Below, piece by piece: positions 54,490 through 64,000 of a stretch of 64,000 nucleotides of DNA. Positions within the stretch are counted from its first letter, which is position 1, and every line of letters begins with the position of its first letter. The notes beneath the pieces are model-generated. The model had not been told where the DNA came from. It did no database searches and saw only the letters and a list, made by a program, of their open reading frames with translations. This DNA is from Colocasia esculenta (Eukaryota; Streptophyta; Magnoliopsida; Alismatales; Araceae): assembly GCA_014218235.1 (NCBI GenBank), contig CM024760.1, forward strand, positions 13,682,049-13,746,048. The letters are read 5' to 3'. The position numbers were made by a program, and so were the translations under genes.

Positions 54490-55128
54490 CGGCGCCCTTA
54501 GAGGACGGAGGGGCATGTATTGGTGATAGTCAATGTCGGCCGGCAAGAGGTTAAGATCGAAGGGGAGCGGCAGGTTGTGTAATGGAGGCCGAGGGAGGAA
54601 GCGACGTCCTATGCGTTGTCCAAGACGAAGCACGAGGAGCGGCAGTCACTGTGGCAATCGCTCGGGCGGAAAGGAGGGCTGCTTCTGGATCGCTGGCATC
54701 CTGGGTCGCGGGGTGGGTTGCAGCGTGGCGGCGGAGCCCCGGGGCCTGATGGATGACTCCACCGTACTGCTATGGCTACTCAACGCTGGCCGAGGCGGTG
54801 ATCCGACGGAGGAGCCTACGGCTGCCACTGCTGTGATGTTGGGGGAAGATTGCCGAGGGGGGGAGAGGGCGGCGGGCGGGGGTGCACCGGGAGCGGGGGG
54901 AAGTAGGTCTTGGCCTTGGGGCCACAGAAGGCACAGGCCACGCGTCGTAGGTGCGGGAGGCGTCCTCCTCGTCGCCAGGGTGCCGAGCCAGACATGAGCC
55001 TTCTTCCAGGGGTCCCTGATCTCGGCTACGAACCTCCCAGGGCTACTTCCGCACGCCTAGAACCTGGTCTCCCTCGCCGCTGCCTCCAACGTTGCGTGGT
55101 CGATGGTAGCCTCTCCTCCCTTCCCCAT
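54490..55128 (-). pseudogene. ERF transcriptional repressor pseudogene (AP2 domain, EAR motif)
   Basis: Starts MGKGGEATIDHATLEAAARE (codon at 55126-55128). The AP2 DNA-binding domain follows, readable in pieces: GVRK, RFVAEIRDPWKKAHVWLGTL, DASRTYDAW and FCGPKAKTYFPPLP. A Ser-rich SSTVESS segment comes next (about 54740-54770). Near the end is PFDLNLLPADIDYHQ with the EAR repression motif DLNxxP (54545-54565). Order and motifs are those of group VIII ERF repressors (ERF3/ERF4-like), which bind GCC boxes. An in-frame TAG and indels inside the AP2 domain and a frameshift after GTLA break it. Element H inserted about 90 bp upstream of the start. Confidence 0.85.
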
Positions 55129-55215
55129 GGCGTGTGAGGAAGCCCACGAAAAGATGGCGCTTTGCGGGGAGGAGGGAGGGGGCAGCTATGGGATATGGGG
55201 GCGGAGGAGGAAGAG

Positions 55216-58200
55216 TGTAAGGCCCTCAAATTTTGTTGCATTATTGTATTGCATGTAAATAATTCATGTTGTGTATGTACGTATGTAAATATCTACGTAA
55301 GTACTAGTAGTATACTATTGCATGCATGTGTATAAATTAGATGTAAATAATGTACGAAGGATTGATGGTAGTGTGTATGTAATAGTATACATATGACATA
55401 TATAGGTATAAGATGTACATGGTTTCTGCATGTTTTAGAGTTCTGGCCGAAGGCCAGATTGGCATCAATATCAACAGACGTCGATGTGGTGTCGCCGTCA
55501 ACCATATGGACGCCAACACTAACCCCAGGTCCAGCGAGTGATGGACGCCAACTTCTCTGACCTGCATGCGTTGCAGAGCCCAGAATTCCGGGAGCAAGCT
55601 AGCTCACCCATTGGGGAGCTGTCTCCAACGGTCTGAAAGCCCTCTTGTCCAACCTGCGTGAGAGGAGAGCTCCCTCCTCTGTATACAAACCCCTTTGCAA
55701 CCAGAAAAAAACCCTCTTGGCTCTCTTTTGCAAGAGGAAAGAACACCCCTAGCAAGTTGTGAGGAAGTTTGGACCTTGCATTGCTTTGATCTGACGATTT
55801 GGAGCTTCATCCGGCGTTCTATTGCAACTGGAGGCTAGAGGGAACCAGGAGAAGGCTTCCCCACCACTGGCTTAGCACCTGCATCGACCAAGAACGGAGG
55901 AGTGAGTGGTGTCTTGAGGCTTCTTGGGGCTGCCCAAGGAGAGATTCTACGAACACTAGATTCCCTTGGAGTATTTTTCAGAGGCAAGTAACCCTCACCC
56001 TCCGTCCATGTAGATGTCAAGTAGGGTTTTATAAATTTTATGTATTTTCCTCGCGTCCTAGATCCCCCTTTCACCTTTGCATTTGAGTTCGGTCTGTGTT
56101 CTGCACAGACAGGAACTTGGCGTCAATGCCCTTGACGCCGAGATCCCTGTGTGTGCGTCCAGCGATCTTGTTGTCCACTCCTGGAACGGCCAGAGACCGC
56201 CGCCAAGTTCGTTGGACAGAACAATGAACTGTTCTGCCCTTCTATATGATTAATTTCGACGTGTTTTGCGATGAGGATATAATGTAATTCTTATATGCTA
56301 TGTATACTAGCTATTGTGATGAATGGGAGAATGAATGTACATTTATTTTGTGGGTGGTTGAGTTTATTCGTCTATCTAATGTGTATGCGAAAAGAATGAC
56401 AATGTGTATTCACCATGATTCTAATGATCCGTGGCAAGATTTTGTTGCCCAAATTTGTTAGACCATGTATGCATGATCTATCTGTGCTATGAGTTTCTGA
56501 CATTTTCCCCTGCTTGTATGTTATTTAAATTTCTGTTTTGGGAAAGTAGAAATCATGCGTAGGTCATGTTAAAATTCCAGTAAATTGCGTATTGCTCGGT
56601 AAATTCGGGAATAAATTCTGTGACCCTGTGCATGCTAGGGTGTAGACAATGAGCTGTTAAAATGTGATTATTCAACTCCATGTTAATTTGCATTATGAAT
56701 AATAATGCGAAATTGATGTTAAATTTTCTGTAACTTCATTTTGAGTCAGAAAAATCTGAAAGTTTTCATGTAGAATCATAACCTGAGATCAGCATGTGGT
56801 TAAAATTTCAAGTTATTTGGACAACTGTATAGTGAAATATGAATTTTTTCATGCGAGAAATGTGAAAAAGAAATGCATGCTATGTGGGAATAATGTGACA
56901 TGTGTGTGTGATCTGATTTGTGTAAAATTCTGAACCTGTAGTCCTTGTTAACTGTAGAATCATGTGTTAAGAAAAACAGAGCCCTTGTGTGAGTGAGAAA
57001 AAGAATGAGAGGCAAGTGATATGTGTAAAGATATGTGTTAAAAAATCGGTAAATGTGTAATTGTGCCAAGTGTGACATTGCTTCCATAGAGGGCAGTGGA
57101 ACCGTATCAGGGAAAAGTCCCCCTGAGAAGGTCAATGTGTTGTGATCCTAAGGGCATTAGGATGAAATCTATGAGGTGGACAATACCACTGGTTAGGGTG
57201 GAGACTTGTTCTCCCGGTCTGCGCAGTCCAAGAGTCGTCACTGCATTGCCTAGGTGACGTCTATGTGTATGTGATGTGATGTGTCCTTCTCTGGTGGTTT
57301 GGACTATGTGTCACGTCACTAAATGTGAAAGTGAAAAAATGTATGTGTTCATGTGTAAAGAAATGTGAATGTGAAAAATGTGTAAATGTGCATGTGTAAA
57401 AGTGTACACTATGTGATTAAGAAGTTGTGTAAAATGTGAAACCAAAATGTGAAGTTGTGAATTTGTGATCCATGTTGAAGTAATTTGAAACCATGTTAAA
57501 ACAGCAAACTAAATGTACTTATAATCATGCTTTACATGTGCAAATTGCCTAGAATCCATGTTAGAAATGAATCTTAGTGATGTGTAGGTAATTTCATGCT
57601 TGTTTGCCTTCATGTGACTTAAATTGATTAAGTAGCTCTCATGTGTGGGTTATGCTTTCTAGTCCATGTAAAACCAGCAAGCTTAAGTATGTGAAATGGT
57701 TATATGCATGTATACGAATGAGTAGTAACCATGTTAGCAATGTGTTCTTCATGTATGTAAGCTAGTCATGCTAGATTGCTCTCATGTTTTAGTTTAAATG
57801 AAGTAGAACTCTCATGTGTAGGAATGATTAGAGAGCATGTGATAGGAGATTTTGATTTAGAAAATCTGAAAGCATGAATCATGTGTTTAATAAGTAGAAT
57901 CACCATGATAGGTTGTGAATTTCAATGACAAGCATGTACAGGATTGTGTCTTGTGAATGTGTGTGTAAAACTACTATGATATGTGCATGTATGGTAGGTG
58001 TAGAGTTATTTGCTGAGTCTTTTAGACTCATTACTTGCCTCAGGCGTAGGGTGTAGTAGGTGACACACCTTTGGAAGAGACAGTGGAGACCGACTCCGAG
58101 CGGGGAGTGAGTATTTCTTTTGGGAGCGTAGTTGTGATTTTGTTTATTGATGTATGTAATTGCAACATTGTATTAGCACTATCATGGAAACAAATGTAGA

Positions 58201-58453
58201 AGTGTGGACAATTATGTATTTGATTTTCAGTAATTTAATTATGTGGACTTTTAGTTCTTTAAATGTTATCGAATCATGTATGTTAAATGTGGATGATAAA
58301 TGAAATGAAGACAGTGGTTCTTTTACTTCCGCTACTCTGTTCTTATATTCACGTGTATCTCAGCTGAATGTTATGTTGGGTAAATGTCCCACTGTGATGA
58401 CGCTCGCTATACGACGTGGGTTGGTATACCGTACCGATATAATGAGGGTCACA
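55216..58453 (+). repeat. 5' LTR of element H
   Basis: Begins TGTAAGGCCC; the first 640 bp match 63371-64000. The end at GGGTCACA (58453) is inferred from the nearby primer binding site. At about 3.2 kb it is long for the lineage. It has a hairpin at 55442-55458, a mutated TATA (CTGTATACAAA near 55678) and a TGTGAA/TGTAAA-rich degenerate stretch at 57300-57480. The ORFs inside look accidental. Confidence 0.82.
55442..55458. repeat. Perfect hairpin in U3 of H
   Basis: TCTGGCC, loop GAA, GGCCAGA. Conserved unchanged in the other LTR (63599-63615). Confidence 0.8.
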
Positions 58454-58464
58454 GACAGAGAGAG

Positions 58465-58475
58465 TGGTATCAGAG
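58465..58475 (+). other. Primer binding site of element H
   Basis: TGGTATCAGAG followed by A where the tRNA-iMet complement has C (11 of 12 bases). Confidence 0.85.
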
Positions 58476-58856
58476 AAACCGGTTGAGATTGCACATGAAT
58501 ATACATAAGTCATCATCTTCATTGCATGCTAAGTAGGTCAACCATGTGTAGAACTGATTAATAATGAATGAAAAATAGATAAGAAGAGAAGATGGTTAGA
58601 AAACTTAGTAACCTAGCTCTAATGGTGGCTGAAATTTATTACAGCCATGGCTTCGAGAGGTAGGCGTGGCGGAGCGCCGGCCCGTGAGGACGAGCCGAGA
58701 CGTGATGACGAGGGCGGAGCAGTAGGCCCGGCCCCGCAAGGTCCTGTACTTCCCCACCCCTCACCTGTGGATTATGGAGTATTCATGCAAGGTCTGGTGC
58801 AAGCCATGCAGACACAGACTCATACCCAGGCAGCACTCAGGCACAGTTGGGCTCAA

Positions 58857-58943
58857 GTTAGACTAATAAAATGATTAATAGTCTACTTATTTAATTATTG
58901 CGATATGTGTTGATTGTGTATTGCTTGCTGTGTACTGTAGCAG
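58857..58943 (+). other. Candidate spliceosomal intron 1 in gag of H
   Basis: 87 bp, GTTAGACTAAT to TGTAGCAG, strongly AT-rich, with stops in the coding frame. Coding text continues on either side (SWAQ before, AQVPLRTMVTF after). Confidence 0.5.
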
Positions 58944-59132
58944 GCTCAAGTACCACTCAGGACCATGGTGACCTTCTACCATGGAAGATTCAAGAGGATG
59001 CTGCCACCCTCTTTTAAGGGGGAGAGCGATCCATTGTTGGCTGAAAGCTGGATGAGGGAGATAGAAAAGATCTTCCGAGCCATCAGGTGTGCAGATGAGG
59101 ATAAGGTCACATTAGCCACCTACATGCTACAG

Positions 59133-59208
59133 GTATGCTTAGTTTATATGCTTGTATGTTTTGTTAAGTTAAATTTGTTTAGATGGTGCTTATGACGGTG
59201 TACTGCAG
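59133..59208 (+). other. Candidate spliceosomal intron 2 in gag of H
   Basis: 76 bp, GTATGCTTAG to GTACTGCAG, AT-rich. It splits a conserved gag block cleanly between codons (ATYMLQ before, ERADV after), with both splice sites close to plant consensus. Confidence 0.6.
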
Positions 59209-59999
59209 GAAAGAGCTGATGTTGGTGGGCTTCATTTGCTGCGTACCGGTTTGAGGACGGAGGCTTGATGTTGCGTGGGACGAGTTCGTGAGCGCTCTTC
59301 GGGCCAAGTTCGTCCCCGAGCACGTGCAAGATCGATGGAGCAAGAATTCCTATCTTTGGCTCAAGGCTCCATGACCGTGTTAGAATATGAGGCAAGATTT
59401 TCTGAACTCTCTAAATATGCACCTCATATCGTGGCAGACGAGCGCAGAAAGACAAAGAAGTTCGTGATGGGACTCAAGCCATCACTACGGACGAGACTCG
59501 TGCATTTGACCACCGCACGTGGACGAGGCCCTCAGTGCTGCTTGTAGGCAAGAGGGAGAGATGGAGCAATACCTGGAAGAAAAGAAAGCTTTGCAGAAGA
59601 GACCTGCAGCGACGTTCCAGCGGCAGGACAAGAAGAAAGTGGTGTACTCGACACAGCAGCGATCAGTAGCAGTCGGCAGTATCAGGTACCCTCTGTACGT
59701 TCCCCTGTGTGGAAGAAAGAGTGTCCCCACTGTGGAGGACACATGGTGGTACGAATGTTGGATGATACGGGCAAGTGCCTTGAAGTGCGCGAAGCAACGA
59801 CCACAAGATCAAGGATTGCCCAAGACTCAGTAGGGAGTCCAGAGCGCGGAGCGCCAGCCCCAACGATCAGCAGTAGCGCAGCGGTGCCAGCTACGGAAGA
59901 CCAAGAAGGTCTCGAGCCCAGCTCGAGTGTTTGCTTTAGCTCGCGTGAGGATGCCCGAGCAGGCGGAGCATGTCACCGAAGGTACGGTTTTTACTTTTA

Positions 60000-60251
60000 G
60001 GTGTGCACGCTCGGGTTTTGTTTGATACGGGTGCTACTCACTCGTTCATTTCCGCGGTTCGCTAGCAGTTAGCCCTAGAGTCAGGCATAGAGTCTGAGGA
60101 TTTAGAGGTCCCTTTGTCTGTGCACACCCCTGCGGGTACGGTATCGACTAGGAAGTGCATTCCGTCGTTACCGTGTGTATTGAGGATAGAATCCTAGATG
60201 AGTGTTTCTTCTTGCTAAAGATGAGGACTAGATGTCTATTCTTGGTCTGGA
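60000..60251 (+). pseudogene. Protease of element H
   Basis: Active-site D-T-G at 60024-60032 in VLFDTGATHSFIS. Downstream sequence is frameshifted. Confidence 0.87.
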
Positions 60252-61440
60252 TTGCTAGAGGAGCACTATGCGTTAGTGGATTGTCGCCGGAAGAGGATTG
60301 TTTTCCGCATTCCTGGTGAGGACGAGTTCTCTCATCCCTTGCCAAGGAACTTGGCTGGAAAGTTAGTCATCTCTGCCATGAAGGCGATGCGCATGGTAAA
60401 CAAGGGTTGTGACACTTTTCTTGCCAGCGTGGTGTTAGTGCCAGAGGCTGATGAGTCACCTACTCTTGCAGAGATTGAGGTAGTGCAGGATTTTCCAGAT
60501 GTCTTTCCTGATGACTTTGATGGATTGCCACCGGATAGAGAGATAGAGTTTACCATAGAGTTGCTTTGTTCGGGCACCTCCCCTATCTCGAAGGCTCCAT
60601 ATCGGATGGCACCTGCGGAGTTAGCCGAGTTGAGGAGGCAGTTGCAAGAGTTGCTTGATAAGGAATTATTCGCCCTAGTGTTTCCCCTTGGGGCGCACCT
60701 GTATGTATTCGTCAAGAAGAAAGACGGGTCACTTAGGTTATGCATTGACTAGGAAGTTGAACCAAGTGACTGTGAAGAACAGGTATCCCTTACCTCGTAT
60801 TGATGATTTGTTTGACCAGTTGCGAGATGCATCAGTCTTTTCTAAGATTGATTGCGATCTGGTATCATCAGTTGATGGGATTCGGAGTGAGGATGTGTCC
60901 AAGACGGCGTTTAGAACCCGTTATGGACATTATGAGTTTTTGGTCCTTCCTTTCGGATTGACCAATGCCCCTGCAGCGTTCATGGATCTCATGAACAGGG
61001 TGTTTAGGCCTTATCTGATAGCTTTGTCGTAGTGTTTATTGATGATTTGTTGGTCTACTCTCCGGAAAAGGCCACACACCGTCAGCATTGAGGGTAGTGT
61101 TAGAGGTTCTTCGTGAGCACAAGCTGTATGCTAAGTTCAGCAAGTGCGATTTTTGGTTGCGCGAGGTTCATTTCCTCGGGCATGTTATCTCCGGTGCTGG
61201 TGTCAGTGGATCCAGCAAAGGTCCAGGCAGTTATGGATTGGGAGTTCCCAAGACCCCTTCGGAGATTTCAGTAGTTTTATCGGTTTAGCTGGTTACTATC
61301 GGCGATTTATTGAGGGATTTTCATCCATCGCCGCCCCTTTGACTCAGCTTACCAGAAAGGGAGTGAAGTTTGTTTGGTCCGAGAAGTGTGAGAGTAGTTT
61401 TCAATTGTTGAAGACTAAGCTCACGACAACCCAGTGTTAG
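60252..61440 (+). pseudogene. Reverse transcriptase of element H
   Basis: Gypsy RT with [71 protein letters not shown] followed by a disrupted SGYHQ block, [17 protein letters not shown], catalytic FIDD (61035-61046), [14 protein letters not shown] and [15 protein letters not shown]. At least six lesions, including a TAG after LCID. Confidence 0.93.
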
Positions 61441-62215
61441 TTTTACCGAGCGGTGTAGAGGGTTTTGCTATCTACACGTATGCGTCTCGGATTGGTTTAG
61501 GCTGTGTGCTAATGCAGCAGGAAAGGGTAGTGGCTTATGCTTTCGTCAGTTGAAGAGCATGAGAAGAACTATCCGACTCATTACTTGGAGCTCGCAGCAG
61601 TGGTTCATGCGCTAAAGATCTGGAGGCACTATCTTTATGGTGTCAGATTGAGGTGTTTACCGACCACAAGAGCTTGAAGTATCTTTTCTCCTAAAAAGGA
61701 ATTAAACCTGAGGCAGAGAAGATGGATTGAGTTCTTGAAGGACTATGACTTCGACCTTCAGTATCACCCTGGGAAGGCGAATGTCGTAGCGGATGCTCTG
61801 AGTAGAAAGAGGCCATCTCTCCAGCAGGATTGGAAGATGTTGGAGGATGCGGCTTGCGCGTTGACTGAGTTAGAGCCATCGCTATGTCAGGCTTTTGTAG
61901 CTCAGTTATCCCTTAGGTCCTCGGTTTTGGATGAGGTGATCGAGCAACAGGAAGCCGACCCTAGACTCTTAGAGTTAGTGGGCAAGGCAGGCATTGCTCG
62001 TGATGAGGACGGTGTGATTAGATTTCAGCACCGTGTTTGTGTCCCTGATTTAGTAGATGTCCGTGAGCATGTGTTAGCGGAGGCTCATAGATCGCGATTC
62101 TCTATTCATCCGGGTAACACGAAGATGTATAGGATTGAAGAGATCATTTTGGTGGTCGGCATGAAAAGAAGATGTAGCGGATTATGTGTCTCGGTGTTTG
62201 GTGTGTCAGACAAGT
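61441..62215 (+). pseudogene. RNase H and linker of element H
   Basis: [18 protein letters not shown] text, [20 protein letters not shown] and [11 protein letters not shown] in changing frames, then an open 160-codon stretch with LKDYDFDLQYHPGKANVVAD, ALSRK and ADPRLLELVGKAGIARDEDG (the RNase H to integrase link). Confidence 0.85.
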
Positions 62216-62900
62216 GAAGGCCGAGCGACAGCGACCATCCGGCCTTATGCAAAGGATGGACATCCCAGTAGGAAGTGGGAAGCTGTCACTATGGACTTGT
62301 TTCGGGTTTGCCTCGATCTAGAAGGGGCAATGACTCGATTTGGGTAGTTGTAGATAGATTCTTGAGACTGCTCATTTCATACCTATGAAGAAGAAGCAGT
62401 CAGTAGAGAGTTTAGCTAGATTGTATGTTAGTGGTATCATTAGATTGCATGGTGTGCCGAAGTCGATCATTTCGGATTGAGATCCGAGATTCACTTCGAG
62501 GTTGTGGAAGGGACTTCAGGATGCTTTAGGTTCGGAGCTGAAGCTCAGTTCGGCGTTTCATCCCTAGACTGATGGACAGTCTGAGAGGACTATCCAGACG
62601 CTCGAGGATATGTTGAGGGTGTGTGTTCTGGATTGGAAGGATGATGGGAGCGCCATCTACCTCTAGCGGAGTTCGCATACAACAACAGCTTTCATGCAAG
62701 TATTGGTATGGCTCCATTCGGGGCGTTGTATGTAGGCCCTGCGGATTCCTTTATGTTGGGAGGAGACTGGTGATAGGTGCTGATCGGTCCGAGTTAGTTA
62801 GGAGACTTCGGATAAGGTCCAGCTTATCACGGAAGAGGCTTGTTGCGGCTCAGGATAGGCATAAGAGTTATGCCGACAACAAGAAGGAGAAAGGATTTGG
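62216..62900 (+). pseudogene. Integrase of element H
   Basis: Heavily decayed. CLVCQ and VKAERQRPSGL, an IWVVVDR block with stops, SIISD (now with a stop) and PRFTSRLWK-like text, LSSAFHP(stop)[10 protein letters not shown] with the catalytic Glu, and [20 protein letters not shown] are readable. Several CAG-to-TAG and CGA-to-TGA changes suggest methylated-C decay. Confidence 0.85.
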
Positions 62901-63315
62901 AGTTTGAGGTAGGTGATCATGTCTTCTTGAAAATATCGCCTACTCGAGGTGTTGTCAGATTTGGCAGGCATAGTAATTGAGCCCTAGGTTCATTGGCCAA
63001 TATGAGATTCTCAGACGATGGGCAGCGTGGCATATGAGCTAGCATTACCCCAGCCTTTGGCTAGTGTTCATCCCGTCTTCCACGTTTCGATGCTCATGAA
63101 GTAGTCTGAGATCCGTCTCATGTGATTAGTCATGAGACAGTGGAGATTCAGCCAGATCTTTCGTATGTCGAGCAACCAGTAGCTATTCTGGACGGAAGGT
63201 TCAGCATCTCCGGAACAAGAGTAGTGCGTCGGTGAAAGTTCTATGGCGGAACTTCTCACGAGAGGAGGCTACTTGGGAGCTTGAGGATGCGATGAAGAAG
63301 AAGTATCCCCTTTGA
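62901..63315 (+). pseudogene. GPF/Y and chromodomain remnant of element H
   Basis: [19 protein letters not shown]-like and HPVFHVSMLMK text, then a chromodomain end RNFSREEATWELEDAMKKKY just before a stop near 63313. EEATWELE is the helix signature of Tekay chromodomains. Confidence 0.85.
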
Positions 63316-63353
63316 TTTGAGTAGCGTCGTTCTAACTTCGAGGACGAAGTTTC

Positions 63354-63370
63354 TTTTAAGGGGGAGAGGG
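63354..63370 (+). other. Polypurine tract of element H
   Basis: TTTTAAGGGGGAGAGGG, directly before the LTR at 63371. Confidence 0.9.
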
Positions 63371-64000
63371 TGTAAGGCCCTCAAATTTTGTTGCATTATT
63401 GTATTGCATGTAAATAATTCATGTTGTGTATGTACGTATGTAAATATCTACGTAAGTACTAGTTAGTATACTATTGCATGCATGTGTATAAATTAGATGT
63501 AAATAATGTACGAAGGATATGATGGTAGTGTGTACGTAATAGTATACATATGACATATATAGGTATAAGATGTACATGGTTTTTGCATGTTTTAGAGTTC
63601 TGGCCGAAGGCCAGATTGACGTCAATATCAACAGACGTCGATGTGGTGTCGGCGTCAACCATATGGACGCCAACACTAACCCCCAGCGTCCAGCGATGTG
63701 GACGCCAACTTCTCTGACCTGCATGCGTTGCAGAGCCCAGAATTCCGGGAGCAAGCTAGCTCACCCATTGGGGAGCTGTCTCCAACAGTCTGAAAGCCCT
63801 CTTGTCTGACCTGCGTGAGAGGAGAGCTCCCCTCCTCTATATACAAACCCCCTTTGCAACCAGAAAACCCCTCTTGGCTCTCTTTTGCAAGAGGAAAGAA
63901 CACCCTAGCAAGCTGTGAGGAAGTTTGAACCTTGCATGCTTTGATCTGACGATTTGGAGCTTCATCCGGCGTTCTATTGCAACTGGAGGCTAGAGGGAAC
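63371..64000 (+). repeat. 3' LTR of element H (partial)
   Basis: Matches 55216-55850 and is cut by the window end. It keeps a better TATA box (CTATATACAAA near 63836) and an intact ATTGACGTCAAT palindrome at 63615-63626. Confidence 0.95.
63836..63846 (+). promoter_or_regulatory. TATA box in LTR of H
   Basis: CTATATACAAA. The 5' LTR copy has CTGTATACAAA. Confidence 0.6.

Larger units (their letters stand above)
58647..59830 (+). pseudogene. gag of element H, with two candidate introns
   Basis: Starts MASRGRRGGAPAREDEPR. The core has TFYHGRFKRMLPPSFKGESD, AESWMREIEKIFRAIRC, DKVTLATYMLQ, FLSLAQGSMTVLEYEARFSE and RRKTKKFVMGLKPSLRTRL. The Cys-rich end is readable in pieces: CPHCGGH, GKCL and DHKIKDCPR (59715-59825). 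Two AT-rich insertions, 58857-58943 and 59133-59208, interrupt the coding text with GT...AG ends in phase 0. A few indels remain even after their removal. Confidence 0.88.
55216..64000 (+). mobile_element. Ty3/gypsy chromovirus H (Tekay-like), incomplete at window end
   Basis: Plus strand. 5' LTR 55216 to about 58453, primer binding site, gag, protease, RT, RNase H, integrase, chromodomain, polypurine tract and first 630 bp of the 3' LTR. LTR starts TGTAAGGCCC at both ends; the compared parts are roughly 96% identical by eye. The left flank is AAGAG; the right flank is outside. Coding parts carry many frameshifts and stops. Confidence 0.93.

Noticed and set aside
54533..54997. Plus-strand ORF of 154 codons rich in G and R
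   Set aside because: It is the antisense shadow of the ERF pseudogene, which explains the sequence on the minus strand.
56800..57135. 111-codon minus-strand ORF
   Set aside because: Inside the long LTR of H, biased composition, no domain.

Overview
The window looks like nuclear DNA of a flowering plant and is almost entirely a pile of LTR retrotransposons. Evidence: eight separable elements from plant-type lineages (four Ty1/copia, four Ty3/gypsy), tRNA-iMet-type primer binding sites, and degraded fragments of plant genes (an MCTP/FTIP C2-domain protein, an acyl-activating enzyme, an ERF repressor). No intact host gene was found. Almost every retroelement reading frame is broken by frameshifts or stops, so coding regions are given as pseudogenes with domains placed by motif.

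Layout. 1-20328: copia element A (SIRE/Maximus-like, minus strand), split by a younger copia element B (8026-16685, minus). A itself sits in the gag of copia element C (20329 to about 22895, minus). C appears to sit in the 3' LTR of a Tekay-type chromovirus D (about 22896-28980, minus). A 100-base N gap (28981-29080) follows. 29081-35608: Athila-type gypsy element E (plus), which appears to be inserted in the reverse transcriptase of a Tat/Ogre-type element F (35609-45038, minus). 45391-50945: a chimera of MCTP and acyl-activating-enzyme fragments, split by an Ale/Retrofit-type copia element G (45701-50637, minus) with a perfect 5-bp target duplication. 50946-54480: low-complexity and AT-rich intergenic DNA. 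54490-55128: pseudogene of an ERF repressor (AP2 domain plus EAR motif). 55216-64000: Tekay-type gypsy element H (plus), whose 3' LTR runs off the window.

Most interesting signal. Elements A and B carry arrays of a palindromic GTCGAC core in the U3 region, upstream of a TATA box. The cores come in pairs 21-22 bp apart (about two helical turns), and the pairs repeat every 74-75 bp in A and 82-83 bp in B. The same 21-22 bp pairs occur at two matching internal places in both elements: in the linker between gag and protease, and upstream of an extra open reading frame lying 3' of pol. That extra ORF has a basic N-terminus, a central region resembling the 'putative plant transposon protein' domain, and an acidic, coiled-coil C-terminus. 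A family-specific motif array together with an accessory protein invites comparison with anti-silencing systems such as VANC of Arabidopsis VANDAL transposons; that link is hypothesis only.

Other points: B has lost integrase and reverse transcriptase by a clean internal deletion yet has near-identical LTRs; H gag contains two candidate short spliceosomal introns; D has a catalytic Asp-to-Asn change in its reverse transcriptase; C carries a 37-bp minisatellite in its U3.
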